Below are positions 7,666 to 16,896 of a DNA stretch of 64,000 bases, one piece after another. Within the stretch, counting starts at the first letter, position 1. The number at the start of each line of letters is the position of its first letter. The notes beneath the pieces are model-generated. The model ran no database searches. It worked only from the letters and a program-made list of their open reading frames with translations, and was not told the origin of the DNA. The position numbers and the translations under genes were made by a program. The stretch is from an uncultured Actinomycetes bacterium (GTDB taxonomy: Bacteria; Actinomycetota; Acidimicrobiia; Acidimicrobiales; RAAP-2): assembly GCA_903825765.1 (NCBI GenBank), contig CAIKBU010000081.1:32301-96300 (forward strand). The letters are read 5' to 3'.

Positions 7666-8945
7666 GAAGCGACGATGAGGTGTAGTTCTCGGCGCCCGCG
7701 ACGCAGAACCAGATACTTACCGTGCAGCGCGTTTTGCAGGTTGATGGTCTCGTCACCGGCGACGCGACGGTTGTTGACGTAGACACCGCCTTGCTCGAGG
7801 AAGCGTCGTGCCTCCCCCTTCGACTTCGCCAGACCACACCGCACCAGTGCATCGGCCGGCTCAACACCCGCGAGCAACTCCTCGCGAGCGAACGTCGAGG
7901 AGGGTGCATCGGCCATAACGACCAACAACATCGCCTCGTCAAGTTCGGCGATGGCCTCGGAGAACAACGCTTCCCCCGCTCGCTGGGCAGCGTTCGCGGC
8001 CTCGTCACCGTGGACCAGGGCCACCACCGCATTGGCGAGCGCCCGCTGCGCGAGGCGCTCCTGTGGGCGCTCGGTGGTCGCCGCGTCGAGTTCACGAATG
8101 GTGTCGTGGTCGAGGAAGGTGAAGAAGCGCAGCAAGGTTGGCACGGTCTGATCATCGGCATTGAGCAAAAATTGGTGCAAGGCGAAGGGAGGCGTCAGGT
8201 CGGCGTCGAGCCACACTTTTTGATTGCCGCCCTCGGACTTGCCAAACTTCTGCCCATCGGCGCGAAGGAGGAGTGGTGAAGTAACGCCCGCCGCGCCCTT
8301 ACCGGTCACCTTTCGAATGAGTTCAGTACCCATGGTGATGTTGCCCCACTGGTCTGATCCCCCGAGTTGCAACGTGCAGCCGTGGTCCACGTTGAGCCGG
8401 AGGAAGTCGTAGGCCTGCAGCAGCATGTAGGAGAACTCGGTGAAGGACAGCCCCACGTCGTCACGATCAAGGCGACTCTTAACTGAGTCCTTGGCAATCA
8501 TCTGATTCACCGTGAAGTGCTTCCCCACATCACGCAGAAAGTCCGTGAGTGAAATGGTCGTAAGCCAGTCCGCGTTGTTGAGCAGCAGCGCCTGAGACGC
8601 ACCGGCACTAGGCGAGAAGTCGAGAAAGCGACTGAGTTGTTCGCGGATGCCGGTCACGTTGGCGTCGAGTTGTTCGGCGGTCAACAGGGGTCGCTCGGAT
8701 GCTTTGAAGCTAGGGTCACCAATCATGCCCGTTCCACCGCCGGCGAGGGCGATCGGCCGATTACCCGCCATCTGGAGGCGACGCAAATTGCACAGTTGCA
8801 ACAAACTGCCCAAGTGCAGTGACGAAGCGGTGGGATCAAAGCCGATGTAGGCAGTTACCCCGCCCGCACTCAGACGGTCCAGGACCCCTTCGTCAGTGGA
8901 CTGGTGCACCAGTCCACGAAATTCCCAGTCTGCGCGCAACGTCAT
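7662..8945 (-). CDS. tyrS: Tyrosyl-tRNA synthetase
   Basis: This class I synthetase charges tRNA-Tyr. The 427-residue protein has the HIGH-equivalent HLGS near residue 43, the KMSKS-equivalent KFGKS near 233, and a C-terminal S4 RNA-binding domain (about residues 350-415). I choose the ATG at 8945 (MTLRADWEF) because TAGACT lies exactly 6 nt upstream; a GTG two codons earlier is possible but would abut the -10 element. Confidence 0.97.
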   Translation of the reverse strand: MTLRADWEFRGLVHQSTDEGVLDRLSAGGVTAYIGFDPTASSLHLGSLLQLCNLRRLQMAGNRPIALAGGGTGMIGDPSFKASERPLLTAEQLDANVTGIREQLSRFLDFSPSAGASQALLLNNADWLTTISLTDFLRDVGKHFTVNQMIAKDSVKSRLDRDDVGLSFTEFSYMLLQAYDFLRLNVDHGCTLQLGGSDQWGNITMGTELIRKVTGKGAAGVTSPLLLRADGQKFGKSEGGNQKVWLDADLTPPFALHQFLLNADDQTVPTLLRFFTFLDHDTIRELDAATTERPQERLAQRALANAVVALVHGDEAANAAQRAGEALFSEAIAELDEAMLLVVMADAPSSTFAREELLAGVEPADALVRCGLAKSKGEARRFLEQGGVYVNNRRVAGDETINLQNALHGKYLVLRRGRRELHLIVAS

Positions 8946-8951
8946 TGCCAC

Positions 8952-8957
8952 AGTCTA
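8952..8957 (-). promoter_or_regulatory. Leaderless -10 element of tyrS
   Basis: TAGACT is followed by GTGGCA and then the ATG at 8945; no Shine-Dalgarno. Confidence 0.6.
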
Positions 8958-8982
8958 GAAGTCCGACCTACGACGATTGTTT

Positions 8983-9726
8983 TCAAAATGATGAGGAGGA
9001 AGAGGGGCCATTGATTTTTAGCCACAGGACCCACGAGTTCCACCAGCCGGCTACTTCAGCGACGCCGATGAAAATAAGCATGATGCCACCGAGAAGGCCA
9101 ATGACCTTGGCGTGTCGCCGCAACCAACCAGAGGCACCTATCATCCATTCCGAAGCGAGCGCCGCCACGACGAAAGGCAGCCCCAGACCGAGGCAGTACA
9201 CGAAGGCGAGGAGGGAGCCGCGAACCGCGGTGGCGCCTGACGAGGACGAGGCGAGGCCCAAGATCGCCCCGAGTGTCGGGCCGATACACGGTGTCCAGCC
9301 GAGGGCGAATAACACCCCAAGAAGGGCCGCACCGAGAACGGAGGCCCGCGGCAGCCGATGACTACGTCGTTCGCGCTGGAGCCACGCTGACGGCCACCAG
9401 CCGGCAAAGAAGAAGCCGAGCGCGATGGTTACGAGACCGAACACAATGGCCAACGTGCGTTGGTGCTGACTCAGTGTTGCCCCAAATGCCCCAAAGAGCG
9501 CCCCAAAAGAAACGAAGACAGAGGCAAATCCCACCACGAACGCGAGGGAGCCGAGGACCGCGCGGCCTCGACCACCTCGGGTGACGCTCGATCCGGTGGC
9601 GCCACTCAAAAATGCCAGGTACCCCGGGAGGAGTGGCAAGACGCAGGGCGACAAAAAAGACAGCAGGCCGGCCGCAAACGCGAAGGGTAGGGCCGCGAGT
9701 AGTGAGGCCGGGAGAGCGGCTACCAC
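8983..9726 (-). CDS. ccdA: Cytochrome c biogenesis protein CcdA (thiol-disulfide membrane transporter)
   Basis: The 247-residue protein has about six transmembrane segments and the two reactive cysteines of the family, in LSPCVLPLLPGYL (about residue 28) and GWTPCIGPTLG (about residue 144). CcdA moves reducing equivalents across the membrane for haem-protein maturation or extracytoplasmic thioredoxins. The GTG start overlaps the menD end by 7 bp, so it is co-translated with a menaquinone gene. No other ccs gene is nearby; the YyaL-like protein at 21100 is a separate thioredoxin-fold gene. Confidence 0.9.
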   Translation of the reverse strand: MVAALPASLLAALPFAFAAGLLSFLSPCVLPLLPGYLAFLSGATGSSVTRGGRGRAVLGSLAFVVGFASVFVSFGALFGAFGATLSQHQRTLAIVFGLVTIALGFFFAGWWPSAWLQRERRSHRLPRASVLGAALLGVLFALGWTPCIGPTLGAILGLASSSSGATAVRGSLLAFVYCLGLGLPFVVAALASEWMIGASGWLRRHAKVIGLLGGIMLIFIGVAEVAGWWNSWVLWLKINGPSSSSSF

Positions 9727-11366
9727 GGCACCGCTCCACGGATCTCTCTATTTAGCGACGCGTGCATCTCGACATTTTCGTGCCGCGGTGGCACTGAGGC
9801 AACGACGACGCTGAGACCCCCTCGCGCGAGCCCCGACGTCACCGCCGAGGTGAGCTGCGCAACCGTGGAAACCCGTTCGGCGTGGTGCCCGAAGGCGGCC
9901 GCAATCCGCACGAGGTCGTGATGACGGGCGGTGGCGAAGAGCTGTTCAAAGCGGTCAGTACTAAGCGCTGTGGCCTGGGGTAAGAAGTTGAAAATACCAC
10001 CACCGTCATTGTCAACGACAACCAGCACCGCGCAGCCCTCCACCCCATCGACCAGTGCGGACACGTCATGAAGGAAGGTCACGTCGCCAACCAAGCCCAC
10101 GGCCTTATCGCCCGCCGCGACACCGAGCACCGTGGAAACGACGCCGTCGATGCCATTGGCGCCGCGATTGGCGAAGACGGGAGCTACTCGAGATGGCGCC
10201 CACCATTCCACGTCGCGAACGGGCATCGAGGATCCGACCACGAGCGGAGTCGCGGTCGCGACCCCCAACTCCACTACCGTTCGTGCCACGGTGATTTCTG
10301 TGAGTTCATCACCGAGCGTGACGGCCAGGTGCTCGCCAACGAGTCGTGACGCCGTGGCCCACCGCTGCACAAAGTCACTCGCACCGCGCATCTGCGTCGC
10401 CCGACCATCGGGGAGGCCGGGGAGACGATCACCGATAATGCCGTCGGGGTCGGCCAAGAATCCGGCGCCGGTGAACCCAACAACTCGAGGTGCCCACTCG
10501 CGAAGGCGTTGGGCCAGAACCTTGGAGGCGGGAGCGCCCCCGAGTCGCACAACAACATCGGGGCGAAGTCCAGCCGCTACTTCGTCATCGCGCAACAGCG
10601 GATCGGCGTAGGGCAGTGTGTGAGGAACCGTCGCGTCGCCAATGATCGCCCACTGCAGGCCCCAGAGTTCTTGCACAACTGCGGCGGAGACGCCCGCTCC
10701 CACCACGCACAGCACCGACGCACCGTTGACTTCGAAGGCGGAGCGTAACGCCGGAATGACGGGTGCGAAAACCCAGGGGTCATTGTCCGATCGACCCTCG
10801 GGGAGCTCTTCGGCCTCACCAAGCAGCGGTTCGATGAAGGAAAGATTGGCGTGAACGGGTCCCGCGGGGCGGTCATCAAAGCCCCGCGCCGCTCGCCACA
10901 GCCGATTCGCAAACGGTCGCCACGTCGGCCGTGCGTCTTCCCTGGCCACGCCCGGCTCGGCGAAGTGGCGCACCATCGGCCCAAAGAGCGCCGTTTGCTC
11001 GATGGTCTGTGGTGCCCCGATGCCGCGAAGTTCTGGGGGGCGGTCCGCCGTCAGGATGAGCAACGGCACGCACGACAAATCGGCCTCCGCGACGGCCGCG
11101 TGTAGTTCGGCAGCGGCCGTGCCACTGGTAACGAGTACCGCCACCGGTCGACGAGTGCGTAGCGCTCGACCGAGCGCGAAGAACGCCGCCGACCGCTCAT
11201 CGATTCGAACGTGACAGTGGAGTTCCGACCGTGAGGCGAAGGCCAGTGCGAGGGGCGTCGAACGCGAACCGGGACAAAGTACGACGTCGAGGAGCCCCGC
11301 TCGAACCCATTCGTCCACAATCGTGGCGCAGAATGTCGCTTGCACGGTACTGACCGGTACGCTCAC
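9720..11366 (-). CDS. menD: SEPHCHC synthase (menaquinone biosynthesis MenD)
   Basis: MenD is the ThDP enzyme that joins isochorismate and 2-oxoglutarate. The 548-residue protein shows the N-terminal CPGSRSTPLALA motif and the catalytic-glutamate region RIDERSAAFFALG. Its ThDP site is GDVTFLHDVSAL followed by VVDNDGGGIF. The frame extends farther upstream, but I choose GTG at 11366 (MSVPVSTVQATF) because an AGGAG Shine-Dalgarno lies about 10 nt before it and the length then fits the family. It diverges from menH with only 4 bp between starts. Confidence 0.94.
   Translation of the reverse strand: MSVPVSTVQATFCATIVDEWVRAGLLDVVLCPGSRSTPLALAFASRSELHCHVRIDERSAAFFALGRALRTRRPVAVLVTSGTAAAELHAAVAEADLSCVPLLILTADRPPELRGIGAPQTIEQTALFGPMVRHFAEPGVAREDARPTWRPFANRLWRAARGFDDRPAGPVHANLSFIEPLLGEAEELPEGRSDNDPWVFAPVIPALRSAFEVNGASVLCVVGAGVSAAVVQELWGLQWAIIGDATVPHTLPYADPLLRDDEVAAGLRPDVVVRLGGAPASKVLAQRLREWAPRVVGFTGAGFLADPDGIIGDRLPGLPDGRATQMRGASDFVQRWATASRLVGEHLAVTLGDELTEITVARTVVELGVATATPLVVGSSMPVRDVEWWAPSRVAPVFANRGANGIDGVVSTVLGVAAGDKAVGLVGDVTFLHDVSALVDGVEGCAVLVVVDNDGGGIFNFLPQATALSTDRFEQLFATARHHDLVRIAAAFGHHAERVSTVAQLTSAVTSGLARGGLSVVVASVPPRHENVEMHASLNREIRGAVPW
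11358..11363 (+). promoter_or_regulatory. Leaderless -10 element of menH
   Basis: TACGCT is followed by 7 nt and the ATG at 11371. The element lies inside the first codons of menD on the other strand. Confidence 0.45.
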
Positions 11367-11370
11367 GGGT

Positions 11371-12117
11371 ATGGCACTCCTGACTATGGACCAACGAGGT
11401 GACGGTCCAGGGTTGATGTGGCTCCACGGCTTTACGCAAACGCGCGCGACGGCCGAGCCATTCCTCTCCATTCTGGCAGGAAACCATCGACTTATGACCC
11501 CCGATCTCCCCGGTCACGGCGCGAGTGCGGGGGTGAACGCTTCACTCGATGCCACGGCCGATCTCGTGGCAACTCTGCGCTCGCGAGAACCCTCGGCCCT
11601 CGGGGGCTACTCGTTCGGTGGGCGCGTGGCACTCCACGTCGCCCTCGCTGACCCCACCAGTGTCTCGCACCTCGTCCTGGTGTCGACCTCGATGGGCATC
11701 GCCGACGCCGACGAACGTACGGCGAGGCAGCGCAGTGACGAAGCACTCGCGCACATGATTCGACAACACGGGGTCGAGGCATTTCTTGCCTATTGGCGTC
11801 AGCTTCCCCTGTTCGCCACCACGCCAAATGACGCCTGGGGTACACGAAGCGCCGACGGCGAAGGACTCGCCACCTCGCTCGAGCGAGCCGGTGTGGGGAC
11901 GCAGGACTACCTCGCCCCTCGTCTCGCCGCACTCACCATGCCGGTGCTCCTCGTCTACGGAACACTCGACCCGAAGTACGAAGCGGCAGCGAAGGCCATG
12001 GCGGCCCTCCTCCCCCGAGCCACGGTGGCCCCAATTGACGGTGCTGGCCACGCGGCGCACTTGGAACAACCCGCCGTGGTGGCGGAGATCATCCACCGCT
12101 TTCTCGCTACCGAGTAA
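11371..12117 (+). CDS. menH: SHCHC synthase-like alpha/beta hydrolase (MenH)
   Basis: The 248-residue alpha/beta hydrolase has the oxyanion segment WLHGFTQT, the nucleophile elbow GGYSFGGR (Ser), an Asp in YGTLDPKYE and the catalytic His in GAGHAAHLEQP. These features and the setting between menD and menA/menB fit MenH, which forms SHCHC from the MenD product. The start at 11371 is supported by a TANNNT element 7 nt upstream; a GTG at 11323 is the alternative. The 3' end overlaps menA by 11 bp (convergent). Confidence 0.85.
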   Translation: MALLTMDQRGDGPGLMWLHGFTQTRATAEPFLSILAGNHRLMTPDLPGHGASAGVNASLDATADLVATLRSREPSALGGYSFGGRVALHVALADPTSVSHLVLVSTSMGIADADERTARQRSDEALAHMIRQHGVEAFLAYWRQLPLFATTPNDAWGTRSADGEGLATSLERAGVGTQDYLAPRLAALTMPVLLVYGTLDPKYEAAAKAMAALLPRATVAPIDGAGHAAHLEQPAVVAEIIHRFLATE

Positions 12118-12976
12118 CGAGGAACCACACAGTCGCGAAGCCACCCGTGACGAGTTGCGCGCGGGCTGAATACTTGAGCAGGATCAACAACTCACGACCG
12201 GTCTTGGGTGAAAAGGCGATCTGGAGAGCCGGGATGTACACGACGAGGGCGACCGCGCCTACCGCGGCGGCACCTCCGTAGAGGGCACCGAGCACGGTCG
12301 CAAGCACGCAAACGCCGTAGAGAACGGCTCCGTTTCGTCGCCCCACGCGGGCGGCCAGGGTGCGCTTGCCGGAGAGCCGGTCGCCGTCAATGTCACGAAG
12401 GTTGTTCGCCTCCAGCAGGGCACACGCCATCGCCCCCGCGACCAATCCCCACCACCACACGTGGACGGGCAGGTGATTGTGCTGAGCGAAGGCCGTGCCG
12501 ACCGTTGCCACGAACCCGAAGTAGACGAGCACGAACAACTCGCCCAGCCCCATGTAGCCGTACGGCTTCGGTCCACCGGTGTAGAGCCAGCCCGCCACAA
12601 TCGCCGTTGCCCCGATCAACAAAAACCACCACGTTGTCCGCGAGGCCAACGCCGCGCCGGCCACGCCCGCGAGGGCGTAGCAAAGAAAGGCCGCTTGCTT
12701 GACTTGAGTAGCCGGGACGAGGCGCGAGGCCGTCAGGCGAAAGGGACCCACCCGCTCTTCATCGGTGCCGCGCACGCCGTCGGAGTAGTCGTTGGCGTAG
12801 TTCGTGCCAATCTGCAAAAACAAGGCCACCAGCAGGCAGAGCAGGGTGTTGACCAGGTTTACGCCGTGTGCGGCGAAGGTGGCCCCGATGCCGACGGGTA
12901 CCGCGGCGGCGGGCAGCGTTCGAGGTCGCGCCGCTTGCCACCAGCGATCAATGGGACCCGGTGTCGTGGTACTCAT
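12107..12976 (-). CDS. menA: 1,4-dihydroxy-2-naphthoate polyprenyltransferase
   Basis: MenA attaches the isoprenoid tail to DHNA in the membrane. The 289-residue protein has 8-9 hydrophobic segments and both prenyl-diphosphate motifs: [14 protein letters not shown] (about residues 59-72) and [18 protein letters not shown] (about 190-207). The ATG overlaps the menB stop (ATGA), so menB-menA is a coupled pair. Confidence 0.95.
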   Translation of the reverse strand: MSTTTPGPIDRWWQAARPRTLPAAAVPVGIGATFAAHGVNLVNTLLCLLVALFLQIGTNYANDYSDGVRGTDEERVGPFRLTASRLVPATQVKQAAFLCYALAGVAGAALASRTTWWFLLIGATAIVAGWLYTGGPKPYGYMGLGELFVLVYFGFVATVGTAFAQHNHLPVHVWWWGLVAGAMACALLEANNLRDIDGDRLSGKRTLAARVGRRNGAVLYGVCVLATVLGALYGGAAAVGAVALVVYIPALQIAFSPKTGRELLILLKYSARAQLVTGGFATVWFLVTR

Positions 12977-13866
12977 GGTCGCTTCGGGAATCGTGAGAAG
13001 TCGGGGGCACGGTGTTCGACGAACGCGTTGCGTCCTTCTTGGCCCTCCTCAGACATGTAAAACAACATGGTGGCGTCACCCGCCAACTGCTGAATGCCCG
13101 CGAGACCGTCTTCGGCCGCATTGAAACCAGCTTTCAGCATGCGCAGGGCCAGAGGCGACAGTGTCAAAATTTGACGACACCAGGCGACCGTCTCACGTTC
13201 GAGATCGTCGAGGGGAACAACCGTGTTTACGAGGCCCCAGTCGAGTGCCTGTGCCGCGTCATACTGGCGACAGAGGAACCACACCTCTTTGGCGCGCTTG
13301 AGGCCAATCGTATTGGCCAACAGTGACGAGCCGTACCCGCCATCAAATGAGCCCACTCGCGGACCCGTTTGGCCAAAGCGAGCATTGTCCGCCGCGAGGG
13401 AGAGGTCGCACACCAAGTGCAAGATGTGACCGCCGCCAATCGCGTAGCCGGCAATTTGGGCAATAACTGGCTTCGGGAGTCGGCGAATCTGGACTTGTAA
13501 GTCCAGCACGTTAAGTCGCCCCACCCCCTGCTGGGCGACCTCGTCGTCTCCGATGTAGCCGTCGTCGCCACGAATCTTTTGGTCCCCACCCGAACAGAAT
13601 GCGTCGGGTCCGGCCCCGGTCAAGACAATCACGCCGACGCTCGTGTCATTACGCGCTCGTTCGAAGGCATTAATTAGCTCAAAGAGTGTCTGGGGGCGAA
13701 ACGCGTTGCGACGCTCCGGGCGGTTGATGGTGATGCGGGCAATGCCTTCGGCAACTTCGAAAATAATGTCGACGTACTCGTGGGCCACTCGCCACTCGGG
13801 TAGGGGCAGCGAGCGAAACTGGTCGACGGGGTCGACGGGGTCGCCAGAAATCACGGTAGTAGCCAT
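12973..13866 (-). CDS. menB: 1,4-dihydroxy-2-naphthoyl-CoA synthase
   Basis: This crotonase-fold enzyme closes the naphthoate ring of OSB-CoA. The 297-residue protein has [12 protein letters not shown], the oxyanion-hole region [28 protein letters not shown], and the active-site segment [13 protein letters not shown]. All are typical of MenB rather than general enoyl-CoA hydratases. The ATG lies 6 nt from TAGCGT, and the gene diverges from menE. Confidence 0.96.
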   Translation of the reverse strand: MATTVISGDPVDPVDQFRSLPLPEWRVAHEYVDIIFEVAEGIARITINRPERRNAFRPQTLFELINAFERARNDTSVGVIVLTGAGPDAFCSGGDQKIRGDDGYIGDDEVAQQGVGRLNVLDLQVQIRRLPKPVIAQIAGYAIGGGHILHLVCDLSLAADNARFGQTGPRVGSFDGGYGSSLLANTIGLKRAKEVWFLCRQYDAAQALDWGLVNTVVPLDDLERETVAWCRQILTLSPLALRMLKAGFNAAEDGLAGIQQLAGDATMLFYMSEEGQEGRNAFVEHRAPDFSRFPKRP

Positions 13867-13872
13867 ACCCCC

Positions 13873-13878
13873 ACGCTA
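13873..13878 (-). promoter_or_regulatory. Leaderless -10 element of menB
   Basis: TAGCGT is followed by 6 nt and the ATG at 13866. Confidence 0.55.
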
Positions 13879-13910
13879 CCGGACGCCCTTCATTGGTACG
13901 GCGCTGCTCC

Positions 13911-13916
13911 TAGGCT
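13911..13916 (+). promoter_or_regulatory. Leaderless -10 element of menE
   Basis: TAGGCT is followed by 6 nt and the GTG at 13923. With the menB element it forms a back-to-back pair in a 56-bp gap. Confidence 0.55.
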
Positions 13917-13922
13917 ACGGAG

Positions 13923-15017
13923 GTGCCCTCCCTCGTTGCTCTCGACTTCCCCCTCGGCCCCGCCCTCGTGGAGGAACTCACGGAGTGCGCCATGACGAGC
14001 CAAGCCTTTTGCCTGGTCGATCAGCGACTCTCTCCCCGCGCTCGTGAAGCGGCGCTCGTCGCGATGGGCGCGACGCACCTGCGCTCCCCCAGCGGTACGG
14101 TAACCCTCACAACGGGTCGCGAGGTCGAGGATGGTGACGCCCTCGTCATGCTGACGTCTGGCTCAAGCGGTACGCCCAAGGCAGCAATTCACACGTGGCA
14201 GTCGCTGATCGCCAGCGCCGCGATCACCCAAGCCACCCTGCGTAGTGACCGCGCGCCCGTTTGGATGGCGGGTCTCCCTCCCTCCCACATTGGCGGCCTC
14301 GCGGTGCTCCTGCGATGTGTACTCAATGACGCCGAACTCCGTTTCGGTGACGATCTGGCCATTGGTCCGTCCATGGGGGCAACACATATTTCCGTTGTAC
14401 GAACCCAGCTGACTCGCTTCGACCTGTCCGACTACGACGTCGTGTTGGTCGGTGGCGGCAAGCCACCGGGGTCGGTCGCACCCAATGTGCACGCCACGTG
14501 GGGTCTCACCGAAACCGGCTCCGGCATCGTCTACGACGGCGTGGCCCTCCCCGAGGTAGCGGTGCGCGTCATCAACGGCGAACTCTGCGTGCGCACGCCC
14601 ACGCTCTTTCGCGCGTACCGTGATGCGCAACGGCCGAGTGTGGAAGCTGACGGCGTCGCATGGTTTCCCACCGGCGACGGTGGTGACGTGCGCGATGGTC
14701 GCGTCTCGGTCCATGGTCGCATCAAATTCGTGATTACGACTGGCGGCGAAAAAGTGTGGCCCGACGACCTCGAACAGTTGTTTCTGAGCGTCGCCGGCGT
14801 ACGAGACGTGGCGGTCACCGGCGTCGACGACGACGAGTGGGGTCAGCGCATCATCGCTCTCGTGGTCGCTGACGAGCCACTCGACGAGGCGTTAAAGGGA
14901 ATTGCCCACGAGCACATTGGCCCGTGGGCTAAACCCAAAGAGATCCGCTACGTCGCGGCAATTCCCCGCACCGCCAACGGCAAAATCAAACGAGATGCGC
15001 TCGAGCATCTGCGCTAG
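13923..15017 (+). CDS. menE: o-Succinylbenzoate-CoA ligase
   Basis: MenE activates o-succinylbenzoate as its CoA thioester. The 364-residue adenylate-forming enzyme is short for the superfamily, as actinobacterial MenE usually is. It has the P-loop MLTSGSSGTPKA, the WGLTETGSG A5-like motif, the PTGDGGDVRDG hinge region, and a C-terminal NGKIKRD lysine motif. The assignment rests on these motifs plus the men neighbours. menF and menC are absent from the window. Confidence 0.92.
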   Translation: MPSLVALDFPLGPALVEELTECAMTSQAFCLVDQRLSPRAREAALVAMGATHLRSPSGTVTLTTGREVEDGDALVMLTSGSSGTPKAAIHTWQSLIASAAITQATLRSDRAPVWMAGLPPSHIGGLAVLLRCVLNDAELRFGDDLAIGPSMGATHISVVRTQLTRFDLSDYDVVLVGGGKPPGSVAPNVHATWGLTETGSGIVYDGVALPEVAVRVINGELCVRTPTLFRAYRDAQRPSVEADGVAWFPTGDGGDVRDGRVSVHGRIKFVITTGGEKVWPDDLEQLFLSVAGVRDVAVTGVDDDEWGQRIIALVVADEPLDEALKGIAHEHIGPWAKPKEIRYVAAIPRTANGKIKRDALEHLR

Positions 15018-15023
15018 TAGCAA

Positions 15024-15776
15024 CTATTTCGTGAGGCCAGTGATCGTACCGAGCAAACTTTCCACGGTGTACTGGTCAGTGGGGTCGTCACGAACAATCG
15101 AACCGAGACGAAGAACGACAATGCGGTCGCAGACCTCCAAAACGTGCGGCAAGGTGTGCGAGATGAACAACACGCATAGTCCCTGCTCCCGCGCTGCGCG
15201 GATGACGTTAAGCACCTCTTGTGATTGGCGAGCACCGAGGTGGTTCGTCGGTTCGTCAAGGATGATGACGTTCTTGGCCCACATGACTGCGCGACCAATA
15301 GCGACCGCCTGACGTTGGCCACCGGAAAGGTCTGACACGGTCTTTCGACCAGCGGGCACCGAGATGCCCACTTTGTCGAGTTCCTCAAGGGCCTGGCGCT
15401 CCATGCGGCGCTGGTCGAGAAAGCCAAGCTTGCCCAGTGGACCACTGCGCACGAGTTCACGACCCAAGAAGATGTTCGCGCCAATAGTGAGATGAGGAGC
15501 GAGCCCCGAGTCCTGATAGAGGGTTTCAATACCGGCCGCCATCGAGTCGTGTGGTGACTTCCAGTGGCGGGCCTCGCCATTGACCAGTAGGTCACCGCTA
15601 TCGGGAGCGTGCACACCGGAAATGACTTTGATCAGCGTTGACTTCCCTGCACCGTTGTCGCCAACGAGTCCAATCACTTCACCGGCGTGTGCCTTGAAGC
15701 TCACGTCCGTGAGGGCCTGCACCGAACCGTACGATTTTGAGATTGAACGAAGTTCAAGCAGTGGGGCGTTACTCAT
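15024..15776 (-). CDS. Sugar ABC transporter, ATP-binding protein (single domain)
   Basis: The 250-residue protein is a single ABC domain, unlike the tandem RbsA/XylG type, and so resembles FrcA. It has Walker A GDNGAGKST, the Q-loop LYQDSG, signature LSGGQRQAVAIGRA, Walker B VIILDEPT and the H-loop SHTL. The residues after Walker B (NHLG) differ from the usual AALG/AALS of sugar importers. The ATG at 15776 overlaps the permease stop (ATGA); upstream in-frame codons lie inside the permease and are unlikely to be used. Confidence 0.92.
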   Translation of the reverse strand: MSNAPLLELRSISKSYGSVQALTDVSFKAHAGEVIGLVGDNGAGKSTLIKVISGVHAPDSGDLLVNGEARHWKSPHDSMAAGIETLYQDSGLAPHLTIGANIFLGRELVRSGPLGKLGFLDQRRMERQALEELDKVGISVPAGRKTVSDLSGGQRQAVAIGRAVMWAKNVIILDEPTNHLGARQSQEVLNVIRAAREQGLCVLFISHTLPHVLEVCDRIVVLRLGSIVRDDPTDQYTVESLLGTITGLTK

Positions 15777-16795
15777 CGACGGCTCCTTGTGCCACGAAGT
15801 GCCTGCAGGGCGGCCGCGATGGCAATGATTGCTCCCACCACCACTTGATTCCACGTCGGCGGGACATTGATAAAGACGAGGCCATCGGTCACGATGGTCA
15901 AAATGGCACACCCGAGCAGGGCGCCAACCACACTGCCCATGCCTCCGGTCAGTGACACGCCACCGATAACCACGCAGGCGATCGCTTCGAGGTTGGCCGT
16001 CGCATCGGTCGTTGGCGAACCAGCGCCAATACGGATGAACCAGAACATACCAACGAGGCCCGAGAGTAGGCCCGAGAGCACGTAAATCGAGGCGATGTGA
16101 CGCTTGATATTGATGCCGGCGGCACGCGCGGCGAAGTCATTAGAGCCAATGGCGAAGGTGTAGCGCCCGTAGCGAGTGAAGTGCAGCACGATGCACATCA
16201 CGGTGGCGATTACCAGCACGATAAGCGAGAGCCACGTAAAGATCCACCACCCGGTGGAGCTCCAAATAATGGCGGATTGGATATTGCCAACGTCGCCGCC
16301 GCCCGAGACTACGAGTGCGTATCCCGCACCGGCGCTCAAGGTAATGAGCGTTGCGACGAAGGGCACCATATTGACGACAGTGATAAGAAAGGCGTTGATT
16401 GTCCCGACCACCAGACCAACGAGGGCGCAGATCAGCGTGCCGAGCAGAAGAAGTGGTACCTGACCCATGTGGCCCTGGTAGTGATTCATCACCTCGGCAC
16501 CGAGGACACCGGAGATGGCGACCGTTGAGCCAACGGAGAGATCGATACCGCCCGACACAATGACGTAGGTTTCGGCAATAGCGAGCAGCACGAGACCACT
16601 GAAGTCCACCACCAGGCTCGATATTTCACCGGTCCGGAAGAACCGTGCATTCTGCGATCCAAAATAGAAGAAGAGGGCAACGAAAACAACCAGCAAAATG
16701 GTGAGCTGGTTAGTCGCTAGGGAGCCCAGTGAGTTGCCCTTTTTTGTGGGGGGTGTGGCCTTGGCGGCTTCGACCGACGATGACTGTACTGACAC
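15773..16795 (-). CDS. Sugar ABC transporter, permease
   Basis: The 340-residue protein has about nine hydrophobic segments of the RbsC/FrcC type. It includes SGGIDLSVGSTVAISG, the family loop near residue 105, and GGVSLTGGMGSVVGALLG near residue 270. One gene probably supplies a homodimeric permease. It lies between the substrate-binding-protein gene, from which it is separated by a terminator-like hairpin, and the ATPase gene. Confidence 0.93.
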   Translation of the reverse strand: MSVQSSSVEAAKATPPTKKGNSLGSLATNQLTILLVVFVALFFYFGSQNARFFRTGEISSLVVDFSGLVLLAIAETYVIVSGGIDLSVGSTVAISGVLGAEVMNHYQGHMGQVPLLLLGTLICALVGLVVGTINAFLITVVNMVPFVATLITLSAGAGYALVVSGGGDVGNIQSAIIWSSTGWWIFTWLSLIVLVIATVMCIVLHFTRYGRYTFAIGSNDFAARAAGINIKRHIASIYVLSGLLSGLVGMFWFIRIGAGSPTTDATANLEAIACVVIGGVSLTGGMGSVVGALLGCAILTIVTDGLVFINVPPTWNQVVVGAIIAIAAALQALRGTRSRR

Positions 16796-16836
16796 GAGAA
16801 ACTTCCTTCACTCACCCAACGGGGATGTCTTGCGGT

Positions 16837-16886
16837 AGAAAAAGACGGCCCTCGAGCGCCCCAAGGGGAGACGCTCGAGGGCCGTC
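16837..16886 (-). terminator. Intrinsic terminator inside the sugar transport operon
   Basis: A perfect 15-bp stem (16844-16858 with 16872-16886, 13-nt loop) is followed on the minus strand by TTTTT at 16843-16839. It lies just after the binding-protein stop and before the permease gene. It should act as a partial terminator or 3' stabiliser that makes binding protein more abundant than the membrane subunits. Confidence 0.85.
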
Positions 16887-16896
16887 CTCTAGACAA

